Positions 14,765 through 28,096 are shown, counted from the first letter of the stretch. The stretch is 64,000 nucleotides of DNA from Malurus cyaneus samueli (GCA_009741485.1 CM019216.1:46198863-46262862), one strand, 5' to 3'. Notes: generated by a model from the sequence alone, not told the origin. Translations and numbers: made by a program.

Positions 14765-14808
<44 letters not shown>
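14665..14808. repeat. (ATCT)n tetranucleotide microsatellite, interrupted
   Basis: Two pure blocks of the same tetranucleotide (14665-14742 and about 14765-14808) are separated by a short interruption containing CATCTATATATC. Read in frame, the repeat gives a Ser-Ile-Tyr-Leu tetrapeptide series, which fully explains an 83-codon open frame at 14596-14847; that frame is not a gene. Arrays of this length are usually variable between individuals, and the interruption would mark an older allele. Confidence 0.97.
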
Positions 14809-17800
14809 ATTTCTGTCTTTCTCTCTAGATATAAAATAAGTCAGTAAACTTTCATACTGTTCTATGATACCATTTCTGTTCTTCATAACATTCATTCCAT
14901 TATGAGTGTCATGTTTGTTCTATGTAGTAAGTCTGATACAGTACATTAAAGGGAATTAATTTTAATTATTTCACAGAAGTGTGATGATTTACTTCCACTC
15001 TTTATTCGAATATATAGGAGAATCTTGCAACCTTTGTAAACAGAGTGTTAAAATATTTAGTCCTTATTTCTTTTGTAACCCTTTAGATGTACTATGTCAA
15101 AGGATTGCAAGCAGATCAAAGACATTAATTTACTCTGTGAGACCGTCTGATATTTGTGACAGTGCAATTCAAGGGAAAAGTGTCCAGTGGGCTGTACTTT
15201 GGTGTAGGTGCCTCCATTATTCAGACCAATAGTGCCAGGGTTCCCACTGCTCTGGTTTTCCAGCATACAGGAGCAAAGAGAGCGCAGAAATTCATTGTAA
15301 TTATGGAAAACTCCTCTGAAAGGGAACATGGTGAGACTAATGCACTCTCCTAAGTGTAATCTCTTCTTTGCATTGACCTTGAATCAGAGAAGATTTTTTA
15401 CAGTTATGGAAAAAAAATTTATGTGAAAGCTTTCCTAATAAACCCAAATGTATTCCAAAGTAAGATATTGCCAGAGGCTTTTGTTAGTAACTCACATTGG
15501 AACAAGTGTGTAAATCCGAAGAAATTTAATTTTTTTCACTATAAACCCATCAAACTCTGCATAGGCTTGAACAAAGAGAAGTCTCTCTTTTCTGCTTGCC
15601 TCAGGCCTTGATGTTGCACTCTTTTCCCACAGCACACAGCAGAGTGGGGTGTAACAAATGACAGAGAAAGTCATATTTCAGCGTAATCTGAGCGAAGTCA
15701 GTACGATAAGATTTGTTATCAGTGTGCATTTATTAATGCTGTTTTCATTTTTCACTGCAGGAGTCTAGCTGAAGTATAGATAGAAGACTCCCATTAAGAC
15801 AAGCACCAATTTGATGCATCTTGCTGCGCCCAGTTTTTTGATAGGCAAGCTGATGTTATTTATAAAACAAGATCTTTCAAAGTGAGACACGAAGATGTGT
15901 AAATTGATGAAATATTTGTTTTCCACATTTATCAGTGAAACTGCTTTTCCTATATGCATATCCTTGATCTGTCCCTTTCTTTTCCACTTGATGTTGATGG
16001 GGAAAATGGTAAAAGTTATGATGGCACATGGCTCATGAAATTTTTATAAATAAAAATCAGGTTTTAGCTGTTAAATCAAAAAGAAAAGAATTGACCAAGC
16101 ACTCTTATCAATGCAGGAAAGTGGTGGTAAAAGGTAATGAGAGGGGAAAATGTAGAGAATAATTTCTAATCCTTGTCATATGCTGTTTAAGCTCAAATTA
16201 TGCTAAAACAAAATCGTTCTTTTGACTTATTCAAGAAACAGCCAGATCCAACTCAATCTAACGAAAAATGTGAAGAACTGTCTTTGTGTGTACGTGTGTG
16301 TGTCAGAGACCTGGCATTTAATTTTGATTCCTTGCATTAGAATAACCTTACAAAGTACTTCCTATGATGAGTTAAACTTTCCAGCATCACTTTGAGGAAT
16401 CAATATCTTCATTTTGCACAAGGGAAAATGGAAAGACAATAATTGAGAAACTATCTTCGAGAATCTGCAGAAAACTGTAGCAAGCCATGAGAATTATTTC
16501 TTGTGCAGAGACTTTAATTTCCCAGACCTGTTTTTTTTTTTAAACAGACACTTTTTCATTCGTAGTTTTCTAAATGTTAATAAAATCTTTCTTTAATATA
16601 TTGTTTTGGAGAGGACTGTTAAAATGGAATTTCAATGTCTTCTTAAAATTGTATTTATGCCAACAGAAATATATACACCAAAAAGATACCTCTACTGGAT
16701 TATGGGAAAGTGCCATCAACTGCAAGATTGCTTATGCAGAGCAATGTTGTGTAGTATAAAAATTAAAAAGATTAAAATGTTTTTCTGATTGTGATGGGGA
16801 AAACAGAAACATCTTATCTTGGTTTTATACTATCACTTTTTTTGTCTGTCATTTAATTTTGCTGTCTACTTCTAACTTCCTAAATTTGTCTTTGAAATAA
16901 TGGTGTTCAGTAAAATAAAAAAAGGGAAATTCTTTTTTGTTTTTATTTTATTTTTAGATTAGCAATGATCATTGAAATTGTTGGCCATGTCAGTGACTCA
17001 TAAACAGTAGCCACTGAAAGCCACTGCTGAGTATTAAATTGTCAGTTGTTTTTTAATAGGTCAGGTATTGACATCTGATGAATCTCACTAGATGTTCTAA
17101 AAAATTATTCACTTACCTTTAATATTAAATAATTTTCCCATGATCATTATTTTAAATAGGATTATTCAAGTCACTTCAACTCACCTTATATTGCAGGGGA
17201 ACTCTTTTAGTGGTGTAAAGCTTGAATACAAAAATAAAATTTGCTGTTTGGGATGAGGATGGAGAAAAAGTTTCTAATGCCTGCAGTTTAATTTTAAATA
17301 TATACAAAAATACAATATCTGAAATGCTATAATTTCCCTGAGATGCCTAGTGTGATATTTAGTTATATTTAGTTTAGCCATTTTTTACAATATTCAAAAC
17401 CATGTAAGATTTTTTCTATCTCTGCCGACCTCTGTCTGCCTTGGTCCTGACAGAGGGGACTGCAAAACCAGAATGATTTTTGTCTGTTGAAAAACATTTT
17501 GCCCTGCAACCTTAATTCCTTTTTGTATCTTTTTGTCTCTTTCTTTATCTCAGTACTTACATCCAGTGAAGTATGAATAAGTACTAGTATAGAGAATATG
17601 AAATTTCAGATATTACTACTGAATTTTCTGACACTACCATCTATGAAATAAAGTCAGTGTATCATTTTAGGCATTGCTCTTCAAAAATCGTGACAAAGNT
17701 TGAATGTATTTTGTCTTTTCTAAGAAATTTAACTTTAAAAATATTCTTCAAAATATTTGGTAAAACTCTTCCTATGTCTAATTTTTATCTGATTATTTTT

Positions 17801-20411
17801 TAGGAAGAAATGAAAGTAATTTTATTGAAATATTCACAATTGTTGTTTAATTTATACTTTAGTATGTATGACTATGTTGTCAACTTAAATATGTTCTCTG
17901 AATATGTGATATAACACTGCATACAGATTGTATCTCACTCTGAGCAATCAGATGTTCTTTAGACTGTAATGAAGGCTTATATTGTCAAATGTTCCAGCAT
18001 TACCTCACTTTTCAAAACAGTTTATAAGCCCTCAAGCAGCAGTTTCCAAAAGGATTTCCATTTTTCAAAATATGTCCCCCACTGAAACCAGTGAGGTATG
18101 AAGTAAACAGTTGAAGTCTGGAGAGTTTCTGAAGTCAAAAAAGGAAGCAAAATCAGGCAAAATCAAGGGAAATTTTCCTCACTTTCAAAGACATGGGAGG
18201 CATGTCTGGCACTAGATTTCAAGTTGCGTTTCTGCAAGTGTGTCTGTGACAAGGCCTTTACAAGCTGTAGAGCAGAACAGTGGGAGTGCAATTGAAGATC
18301 CAAACTATTGCCACTGCAGATCCAACATCCCACCTGTGTGTGGATCAAGAGGTTTTTTGCTTCACACCCACAGCTCTATAAGCAGGTAAGACTTGTTAGG
18401 AGGCCCTGGGCATCCTATATATTCTGATTTCATCCAAAAGGCAAACAGTTTTTGCCGTACAAGACCAATTTCAGTGTGAAATGAAACATGGTGGAATATG
18501 AAGAAGTTTACTTCGAAAGTGCCATCACAGTCTGAAAATCCACTCCAAGAAGGATGCACTCCACATTGCATCCCTTGAAGTGGAACCCAGGAACATGGTA
18601 AGCTCTGTGGTTGTGGTCTTTGCCATTTGCTCCTGATGTAATGAAGGAGTTTGCAATGCAGTTCTGCTGCCTGGAAATAAAGAATTAAGTCTCTGATTTC
18701 CTATCACGTTTCTCAATATCATGACCCATGTCAACAGTGTGCACTGAAGAATTCTGCAGTTTTTCACGTTCTCTTTTCAGAGCTGTAAAACAGAACTCAA
18801 CTGAGGAGCAAATGCATATATCCTCTCCTACCCATTGCCGCTTTGTCCCTCTACTCCTTATTTCAGTGCTTCCTATCTTTTCACTCTTTACTTCCTCTGT
18901 AACTACCTACTCTTCATTTGGCCACTAACTTTATTGTTTATTTCTACTTGGTTCCCTAACGTTTCTTTCAAATCAATTCCTGGTGAGAATGGCATTATTC
19001 TTGCTGCTTTTACTGTAGTCCTATTCCTTATTACAGCTTTCCAAAATATCATGTAGCATTCTCACTTGGTTGTGCTTGCATTTTGCTAGACTGAAGATAA
19101 ATTTAGCAATTGATAGTTATCAGAAACAGGCTCTTTTGCTTTTAAGTATGGAAAGTGTATTGAGCATTTTCTAAAACCTCTGGAACTTCTAAAATAAAAT
19201 TGCCAGTTATTTTGTAGAGTCTCCAGCTAAAAGACTGCTTCAGTCAAAGCAGTGACAAAACACATTCTTTGAATTCCTGAGCATTTTCTGGCCTCCTGAG
19301 CTGCACTTCCTGAAGTTTTCACCTTAGCTAAAGTGGTTGCATAATTTATTTTTACCTGGCTTTAAAATCCTCTTTTGAAAGATTTCATTTTATATTGTTT
19401 GCAGTGTGGGAACTTTTAATACATATCCCATTCCTATAAATTAGTGACTGCTGGAGTTTAGATTAATGAACTCTCATTAGTTATTTCCTTTGCATTTTGT
19501 TTCCTGTATAAATTTTGAGATGATTGCTAAAATAAATTACTTGTACAAGCTTTAAGTGCTTTTCTGTTTCCTGCTGTGGTGACAAGTGCCTCTTTCAATT
19601 GTTTCGAAATGAATGCCTTAAGTGACTTTTCTCCTTTTGAGCATCCTCCTCAGTTACAAACTTCACTGAAGCTAAAACTTTGATTTGGAGAATCATTTCT
19701 GTACATTAGGATTTAGCAGGAATTTTTTTTTTCTGAAGAAATTGTTTCTCAATAAGTAGCTGCTTTAGTTACATGGTCCTGGAACAAATTGCTCATGAAA
19801 CTTATTGAATGAAATGTGCCAGTTCTATGAAATGGCATTAAAAAAATCTTTTTATGACTAATTTTTGGAATAAAATGTGGACTAGTCTGTATTACAAGCA
19901 GTGCTACCTCCTCCTCAATAAGAAGAATTATTTCACTCTCTCAGATACAGGACTATATTGAAAAAGAATTGTTGTCATTCTACAGTAAAAAAAAATCCTG
20001 CCATTTCAGACTGCGTTGCAGATCACAAGAAACAATAAAGCAGAACAAAGAAGATGATAGCGAGAATTTTTTCTCTCTGGGCTCATCATGTTTACACAAC
20101 ATGTTGCCAAATTCAGCATATTGCATTTTCAAGCATGTGTATTTTAAATATTTATGGATAGTGAATAATTCCTTTTAGCAAGAGATAAAAATGATTTCTT
20201 ATCCTTTAGCACACGGCAGTTATAAAACCATTATTCAAATTAATTAGATATTCCAGCTGTTAAATGAAAAACTCTGCAATGGCTTTTTAAAACTTGCTGA
20301 AATATTTCCAATGTAGATGATTGATTGTGACAGGTTTATTTGAGTAGTGGCACATGAAAAATCTGAAAGCAAATTTCTGTTTCTGTGATCATGAGTCTTA
20401 CCTCTGGAGAG
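14809..20411. other. non-coding stretch, no gene recognised
   Basis: AT-rich DNA with a short (GT)n patch at 16285-16303 and an unresolved base at 17699. A pyrimidine-rich stretch spans about 18820-18970. Overlapping open frames on both strands at 18360-18770 and 15000-15350 have no recognisable domain. I see no CR1 tail, SINE or LTR signature. Confidence 0.55.
17699..17699. other. ambiguous base (N)
   Basis: A single undetermined base in the assembly; no biological meaning inferred. Confidence 0.99.
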
Positions 20412-20554
20412 CATGAAAGGAAATGTTCAAGGTCAGGTTAGAGAGGGCTCTGAGCCATCTGATCTTGTTGAAGAGGTCCCTGATTGTTGCAGGGAGGCTG
20501 GAGTAGGTGACCTTTAAAGGTCCTTCCCAATCCAAAGTGTTCTGTGATGCTGTG
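20412..20554 (+). mobile_element. CR1 LINE 3'-end fragment, sense
   Basis: The last ~140 nt of a CR1 element. It begins near AAATGTTCAAGGTCAGGTT, passes through GAGCCATCTGATCTTGTTG and a GGAGTAGGTGACCTTTAAAGG block, and ends in CCTTCCCAATCCAAAG followed by TTCTGTGATGCTGTG, the degenerate CR1 terminal octamer repeat. This is the usual severely 5'-truncated form left by target-primed reverse transcription. Diverged from the familiar consensus at many sites, so an old insertion. No coding capacity. Confidence 0.9.
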
Positions 20555-23500
20555 AGCAGAAGTTTGCTGCTCAGTGTTTTCTAAACAAATACAGTCATGA
20601 GAATGCTTAAATAGTTCTCTTTGATAAGGTAATAATATATTGTTCTTTTCACATAGTTTTCAGATTTCCCTTTGCTATTTTAATAAATGGTTGTATAATG
20701 TGCCAGAAATTTGATTCTCTTTCGGACTCATCTTTTAATGTCTAACATATGTTGAAGTCATGATTTAAATGACTTTCTGATATGAAAAGGAATTTAAGAT
20801 GAAGAGATTTTGACATGGCTATGGAGTAATTAAGAAAAGGCAGGTAACACTGAGTGGGTCTACAACTGATTTTCTAAAAAAAAAAAAAAAAAAAAAAAAG
20901 CAAACCAATTTTTTCCTGGCTTTTGATATTTTGTACATGACTAGTTACATGTGATGACAAAACCAATATACCAATATGACGATTACCAACAATGTAATAA
21001 CAGAAAGAAAAAAAGGCCAGTTAACTTTTTATATTTAATTCTCCCATAATGCTGCTTAGGCATGCCTTCACTTAAATGCCTTTATTTTGGTGGGCTGTTG
21101 GGTTTTTTGTGTGTTTGTTTTGTTATTTTTGTTGGTTTTGCTCTTCTTTATAACTGAGTTAGACTGAGTATAACTCAAATGTAGTTTTGGTTAAAAACTA
21201 CAGTATTCGCATCAAAATAATTTTGTTATCTCATCACAGTGCTGGTTTTTTTTGGAGCCTATTTCTTCACGTTGATTATTCTGAGATGTTCTGTGAGGGA
21301 CTCCACTGATTTTATGTAGACTTAAGAGGACAATCAACAGACTAGGCTGCAATACCTGTCTTCTTTTAACTTGTATCAAAAGTCATATTTGGGATATTTG
21401 CTGGCTACTTTAGCAAAAGAAGAAAGAAGTAAAAAATATAATGGTTATACAGAAAACAGGAAAATACAGGGATTTTGTGGCCAAGAGAAGCTTCCTAGTG
21501 ACTGATTGCTTCAGTAAAACTATTTTTCTACAACTTTTGTTCTTTTCATCATGGTTATTTCATATCTTTTCTTAATACCACAAAAAATCACTCCATTAAG
21601 ATTTCAAATGCAAACATTCAGGTCTAGTAACTAGTAATTAGCTCTCGTGACAATGGAAACTAAAAATTACAGGCAGCATAAATTACTTTAAACTCAACTT
21701 GCCTATTTTTTGTAAGTTTGCATAAGTATTAAAATGTCTTATTATCATTGAAATTATTTTAATGTGACATATTGAATTATAATTAATGTAATTAGAAATA
21801 ATAAAATATTATTCAAAGACTGTTTATTCAATAGGACATGTTGCCATAGAAACAATGAGCAAAAGATTCAATTTATTCTGGTTTCATGGCAAAAAAATAT
21901 TCTTCTGCTGTGAATATTCAATGCTCTCACATTTACGTTTTCAAGAATATCACAAAAAAATCAATAGGCAACTGTATATAGAGTATTTCCTTTGCTCTTT
22001 AAGTGAAGTTTATTTGCATTTATTATAAAAAAAAATCAGAAAACCAAAACAAAACAAAGTAAAACAAACCCAGAATAAATCTGTTTGTGCTCCAAGAAGA
22101 GCCGCAGATGTTTTCTTGGTATTGATCTCCAGCAATAATGATTTTTAAGCACGGAAGAAGTGCATATGGGGATTTTGTTGATGCCAAGGAAAAAAAACCA
22201 AAACACCAAAAAGCAGCAAAACAAAACATGGGAGAAATAGAAGCTCGAGAGCTGCATCAAAATTGCCAACAGTCAGCACAGCCTTCATCTTATGCAAGTA
22301 CTGTCAGCTTGTGTTTGCAAAACCTCATGATTTATTTAGAATTTTAATTAAAGGAAAGGAGTGATTGGAACAGCATCCTAGCAGTACCTAGCATCTGCCG
22401 ACCATAGCTAATGATTTTTACAACCTCATCTGCAAACACTCCATTAAAGAAGCTAACCATGACGTGTGACACAACTGAACCAAATGAGTGAGGGAAAACA
22501 AATCTTGCCTGCAGCTATCACTAATAAAAGAGACAGAATAAGATTAAAAAAAAAAAAAAACGCTGCAAAGTGTTGTAGCTTCAGGGCTCAATCTCAAGCC
22601 CTTGGAAAGAAGGATCATTACATACTCATGAGTATGTGAAACATTTTGGCCGCTGGATGCTGTCTTGACAGCTTTTTCAGAATTTGCATTATTTTTCCAT
22701 TTTCCAGTGGAAAAAAATCCAACTTCAATTTTAAAAGCAAAAAGGCCCTTGAATTTTATTTGAATCATACTTGTCATTTGGACTCTCTTTTTGTAGCTCT
22801 TTAAAAAATAATGCTTTGCATTTGGTTGGGATTCCACTGTGCAAGGTACAACATAAAGTATAGCAGCTCCTGGCTACAGAGGGATATTATGGTCAGAAAT
22901 GGTTATTGATGGGGAACACAGAGGGACAATGTGGCTATAACTTCCCTGGTCAATGGCTGCAGCTTTTCTTCTGTGATTAAGTACTTTATCCTCATCTTCT
23001 TGGTTTCAAATAAGTTAAATATGGATGTGAAAGGATCCAATCAAGATTCTCTACAAAGTAGACCATTTGGGATTTAGCCTGACAACCAGCAAATGCTCAT
23101 GTTTTCTTGGGGGGTGGTGGTGGGGAGGTGTTGTAAGAAGCAACCACTACAGAATTCCCTAAAATATTTCAGATTTGTTGTGTTCCTCTTACATAGATGT
23201 TGGAGATGGTAAAGAATTATTGTTTTCAGCTCTTTCTCTGCCATTGCAGGGCACTTTACTGCATTATAATACAATAATACTGCCACCATAGTAATAGAGT
23301 GCATTTGTCTCTTGATATCTGCTGGAGGAGTCTTGAATTTTAGGTTTGGCTCCTCTCCAGACCAATCTGTGCATAAAGACAAGCACCATGTGTGAGTGCA
23401 CAAGCACACCAAAATGACAGTAAGTATCTGCAATGGCCACTGAGCTCCTTCTGAGAGTCCAGCAGATGGAAAACAAAGAGAAAACTCCCAAAGGTCAGAT

Positions 23501-24838
23501 ATTGTGTATGTGAGAATTTAAGAAACCTCAAAAAAGTTGACTAGAATAATCGTGATATTCATTTCACACAGAACATTTCAAGGGGAAGTTTCTTGTGAAA
23601 ACTAAATCATTGTAAAGCTTTAGATGCATTTTGTGGGGTGTATCACAAGTTAAAAAATATCACCCTGCTGCTACATAAAGTCATTCTATCCTTGGATGTA
23701 TTTAATTAACATAGTTGAATGTTAGATATAGATGTATTCTATATCTTGTGGCTTATAAGAGGTTGTGTAAAGAGTATTGCTACAAAGAAAAGAAACAGAC
23801 AGAGTTTTCCATCCTCTGTTCCTTTCCAGCAGTGGGAAAGTTTCTGATCACTGAAAATGACCCAATAGTCAAAGAACGTGTTTTCTTTTGGGAAGCAAAC
23901 AGTCTTCCTAGGGAAACTGGGCATTTTCCCTGGCAGATTTGGGTTTTATTCCAATCCAAAGAACCGTGTAAAAATGTTTTTTTCTATTCTTCTGGAAGAA
24001 AATATACCTGTATAATATGTGTTCTTGCAGGTAAATACAATCCCTTCACACCAGGCATCTTTACTAGTTTGCCTGCACTGGGTTTCACTCCATTGTCTGG
24101 CTGGCAGGCTTCAGCTGCTTTTTGTAATACTGCAGGCACATTTCACAGCTGAAATGAAAATCCTTAAGCTTTCAACTACCAACCACAGTCTATGTATTAA
24201 ACTTCATCTAAATACTGTAATTAAGCATATTTTTTCATGTCCCACATCTTCTCAGTAGGTTACCTTTAAATCATATGCATATCATGGAACTGATTTTGTG
24301 AGAACTAGTGCGACTTCAGAAAGGTCCTCTAAGGAGGTGCTTTATAAAATACTGTAAGCAGAAGCATTTCGAAAATTAGCTGAACTTGTAGGATATCTTA
24401 AAAAGACTTGAAATATTCTGCACGGATTTACAGACAAGCCACTGGACTTCCATTGTAACACTACTGACAGATTTCAGACAGACAGTGGAAAATGTAGTTT
24501 GGACTCAGGTCAGAAAAAGCTGTATCTGCTCATATTCCCCACCTTGCAATTTGCTAATTTTTCAGCGTGGGAATCTGACCTCCAACAAATTCAGACTGAG
24601 TAGATTTATGAGTCACTGAAATGGAAGAAATAGTCAGAGGTTCAAATGCATATGTAGGTTCAAGCCAAAAATCTCATATTTACATGTTTTAAAATAGCCA
24701 TTTCCCTCCATAATTAGAAGCTGAAGATATTTGATCAGACTTTTAAGGTATCTGCATTCAACACAAAATTGAATATGGGTTACAGATACTCCTAGTTCCA
24801 CTAAGCTTTAACTTCTAATTAATTAGGGTTTTAGCTAA
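20555..24838. other. non-coding stretch, no gene recognised
   Basis: Holds an A24 tract (20876-20899), a T/G-rich patch near 21090-21145, an A/T-rich block around 21720-21830 and an A15 tract at 22546-22560. The longest open frame of the window (145 codons, 23715-24152, +) lies here. It has no recognisable domain, no signal peptide and no matching splice context, and overlapping frames on the other strand are nearly as open, so I treat it as chance. Confidence 0.5.
20876..20899. repeat. A24 homopolymer tract
   Basis: Twenty-four consecutive A residues. No polyadenylation signal or gene-like sequence precedes it closely, so it is not good evidence for a processed pseudogene. Confidence 0.95.
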
Positions 24839-24879
24839 TTAACTAGGGCTAGGATTAGGGTTTTGCTTAGGGCTAGGCT
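24823..24879 (+). repeat. degenerate telomere-like (TTAGGG-type) hexamers
   Basis: TTAGGG occurs at 24823, 24855 and 24867, and from 24844 to 24879 six hexamers run in phase, most beginning TAGG. The mirror copy with CCCTAA lies at about 25056-25090. This may be a degenerate interstitial telomeric repeat or merely resemble one; only three exact TTAGGG units are present. Confidence 0.5.
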
Positions 24880-25212
24880 TCAGAGATCTAAAGAGCCTGG
24901 AGCTCCCGGCACGCTGGTACTGCAAAGAGCCTGTGGAGGCCATCGTGTCAAGGTCCCAACATGGCTGCTCCTGTGTCTTTCTGACATGGCTGACCCAGGT
25001 ACTGAGGCTGGGTGTTTAACTAGGTCTCCAGTGTTAAATCTTTATATCTCTGAACTGCAACCCTATGCAGAACCCTAATCCTAGCCCTAGTTAACTGCCC
25101 AAACCTTCTACCTGGCTCAGCCATGTCAGAAAGATGTAGGAGCAGCCAGGTGTGGTCCTTGCCAGGATCGCCTCTGCAGGCCCTTTGCAGTGTCAGTGTG
25201 CCAGCTCTGAAA
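24839..25212. repeat. inverted pair of a ~177-bp unit with telomere-like hexamers
   Basis: Two sub-repeats occur in order A, B, A-inverted, B-inverted. A (24839-24893) is the reverse complement of 25040-25094; its first 24 bases match 25071-25094 exactly. B (about 24898-25020) matches the reverse complement of about 25091-25212 with scattered differences; 24976-24993 and 25117-25134 match exactly over 18 nt. Sequence B is followed in both copies by TTAACTAGG, the start of A. The spacing from the first A start (24839) to this second start (25016) suggests an original tandem unit of about 177 bp. A carries hexamers in a 6-bp register (24844-24879) of the TAGGGY/TAGGAT type, including TTAGGG at 24855 and 24867. 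I do not recognise the unit as a named transposon. Confidence 0.85.
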
Positions 25213-28096
25213 AGGGCTATGATGAAAACATGTGTTTTGATATTTAACTTTAGACAGTTAAATGTAATATTTGTGGTTCATTGTTTTATTTTTGGAGAAT
25301 GTGATTTGAACCATGTCTCCATTAGAAGATGTGCTCCCTTCAAATTCTACTTTCTTTCTTACCTACCGAGATTCTGCACAGCCTGATCTCTCTCAGCTCA
25401 GGTGTTTTGGGTGGCTAGAGGTACTCATGTTAACCTTGTGAAAACTGTGCAGGCATGGAAAACATGCCTGATTCCTTTAAATTTGTTCCTTTGATTTGTT
25501 TTCCAAGCATGGATTGATGTGCTAGAAACAATTCATTTTTCATATTCTTAGATAAATTGAAAGGGGCAAAGTATCTCTCTTGGTTGCAAGAACCTATTTG
25601 AAATTGAATTATTGTGCGACAACAGAAATCTGTTTTCAGGGCAATTTTTCAAACTATCACAACACTCTTTAAACTTTGAAGTACCCATGCCTTATTGGCT
25701 GTAATTAGATAGATAGATATATAATCTTGTATATATGGATTTCAGTACTTATATAGTTCAAGCTACACGTTGGAAGTCCATGCCAGATTCTTTTACATGT
25801 CTGCTGTTTTGTAAGTGAAGATATAATCTATTGTCCTTGAAGAACTGAGTTCACTGGCGAAGCAGTTCTCCAGCTATGTTTCTAAAGAGGCTCCTCTCAC
25901 TGTTCTGTGAATAACTAGCAGTCATTAAAGTCAGGCCCTTGTCAACTCTTGATGACTTATCTTAGAGTATTATAGAATATGCAAAATGGTTCTCCAATGC
26001 TAATTTAATGTATAAAATTTTAAACAATTGTTATCCAGGTGATAGACAATGACAAAACAAAAAAAAAAAATACAAAAAAGGAGGATAGTTCTAGGAATTA
26101 TGAATTAAAGGTAAGCTAAATTCAGCCAGCTTTTGGGGAAGATAATCACAATGATTTTTGTGAAATTTTACTTTGATTTTTTAAAGAATTAAATCTAAAC
26201 CCATTGAAAATCAGGTTTGCACTTGGCATTTTAATGAGTAGATAGTCCCTTGTCTTTACCTAGAGACCAGAAAGAAACAAACACCCTGGTATCTGCCCTG
26301 GCATGTGGTGAGACTCTTTGGTCACTGCAGTACATTCATTAGGTCCACTTTTACTGGGCTCGTGGGACCAAACATGGCAATGCTGTGTGTGAGTTAGCCC
26401 AAAACATAATTCCAGAAAAATGCATACAATGCACAACCGTACCCACAGTTCCTGCACAAGTGACTTTCCTTTTGCCCTGTATCCTCTTTGAAATTAAAAT
26501 CTATATCCTGTCTGATGCTGATGATTTTTGCCTTTTTATATACCCTTTTATATATTTTGTATAGCTTTTAAAGATATTTGCTGTATACTTTATGTATTCC
26601 AGCTACCCTTTGGCTACGTGCTTGTAATTCTCGTAGCCTGATATTCTAGTTTAGTTTTGGGGTTCTGCTAAGCAGAAGACCAATACCCTCAGTAGGAGGT
26701 CAGCATGCCCTGTGCTAACTCAAACTTGAGGCTCCAGCCTTGGTCGAAGCCTTCTGTCTGAAACATGTTGTCTAAACTGGGCTCTAGCCTCATCCTGGGG
26801 GTGATTTCTTTAGAATAAGGGGACATTACTTCATTTGTTGAGTTTCTTCTTGGGGAATTCTAGATAGATATGCTAATTTGTGAAGTTTATAAAATTATGT
26901 ATGTGTTATTGGTGGTGTGCATCTTCAACATTTTCCAACTTGACAAGCTGTGCACCTGGGATCCTATTAAAATACCTAGGTAAACCCTTTTATTCCCCTT
27001 AACTGTGTCTGTCTCATAATTCAAAACTAGCTGATAAGGCAACATGTCAATGTTCCATTATTCACAGGTGAGCTGTTTGGCTAGTGGATTAAATGTACTC
27101 AGTGTCAGCAAGCAGGAACTTCCATTAGCGTAGTATGGTTCTATTATCTCTCTCCCTACCCTGTGACTTGATGTGGCTGATTGGAAGTTGGGCTCTTTAT
27201 TTCATGTCTGAATGTAGGGGAGTATGTTTACCAAATGAACTTATGGTTTGAGTTTATACTTTTATCTGATTTATGGCACCCCCTACATGCCCTCTGCTAC
27301 CTCCCTGTTCCCTGATAAAAAGCAAACCCAGAGAATCCATTTGGATTTTTGCATTTCTCCAAGCAATTTTTATTGTTTGACAGATACATAAGCATAGGGC
27401 AGCTCCAAAGACACCTTCAAGAAATGATGAAACTGCTCTGGACGGCTTCTTCTCAAGTTCTAAAATTTGTTCTGCTGACGTGAAAATCATAGGGCAATTT
27501 GACATATTAACTTGGTGAGAGGGAAGTATTTCTGGTGTTGAGGTTGCCTGCAATGCTTTTTTACAAAGAACTGGTTGAATATTTGTTTATTTTTATCTAG
27601 CATATAATTTAGAGGAGGCAGAACTGCACTGAAGAAGGTTGATTAGTTATTAACAGCCATTATTGTTACTTAGAGCCATCCTTATATCTATGTCTCTAAA
27701 GTGGAAGTACATTTTAAACCTTAAGAAGCAAAATGTGAAAGTATTAGACTAGTAAGAATATCCTGTGTTCAGTTTTGTGTTCCATATCTGTAATGTTAGT
27801 TAGTGTTTCTCCATTTTTGCAGCTGAAATGTGTTTTGTTCATATTTCTTTCCTGAAGATTTCTGCTTCTATTTGCCATTGTCTTTGAAAGGCCATCTACT
27901 AAGAAACTTCCCTTTGGATCCATATTTTTCACATATAATTTATTTGAAAATTTCAAGTGCTAGGATCCTAATTTTTTTTTTTTTTTTAACCAGCATGTTG
28001 CAGCTTGTACTCTCTTTCTGCCATGACCACATTCTGCTTGTAGACACATTAAAAAATCTTTCTTTTGAAATTTTTTAACTATTGTTTATTTTTAGA
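25213..28096. other. non-coding stretch, no gene recognised
   Basis: AT-rich sequence with short GATA-type and AT-type simple repeats near 25706-25735 and a T16 tract at 27972-27987 next to the following CR1. Open frames reach 99 codons (27254-27553, -) without a recognisable family. A small hairpin, AGGCATG with CATGCCT, lies at 25451-25469. Confidence 0.55.

Noticed and set aside
14665..14808. CRISPR-like regular repeat
   Set aside because: Simple 4-bp microsatellite with no unique spacers; the genome is vertebrate.
14596..14847. 83-codon Ser-Ile-Tyr-Leu repeat protein
   Set aside because: Product of translating the (ATCT)n microsatellite.
20876..20899. A24 tract as the tail of a processed pseudogene
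   Set aside because: No AATAAA-type signal close upstream and no gene-like sequence before it.
23715..24152. Longest open frame, 145 codons, plus strand
   Set aside because: No recognisable domain, no signal or splice context, and overlapping open frames on the other strand; consistent with chance.
25451..25469. Small hairpin AGGCATG/CATGCCT
   Set aside because: Seven-base arms are expected by chance in 64 kb and nothing nearby supports a function.
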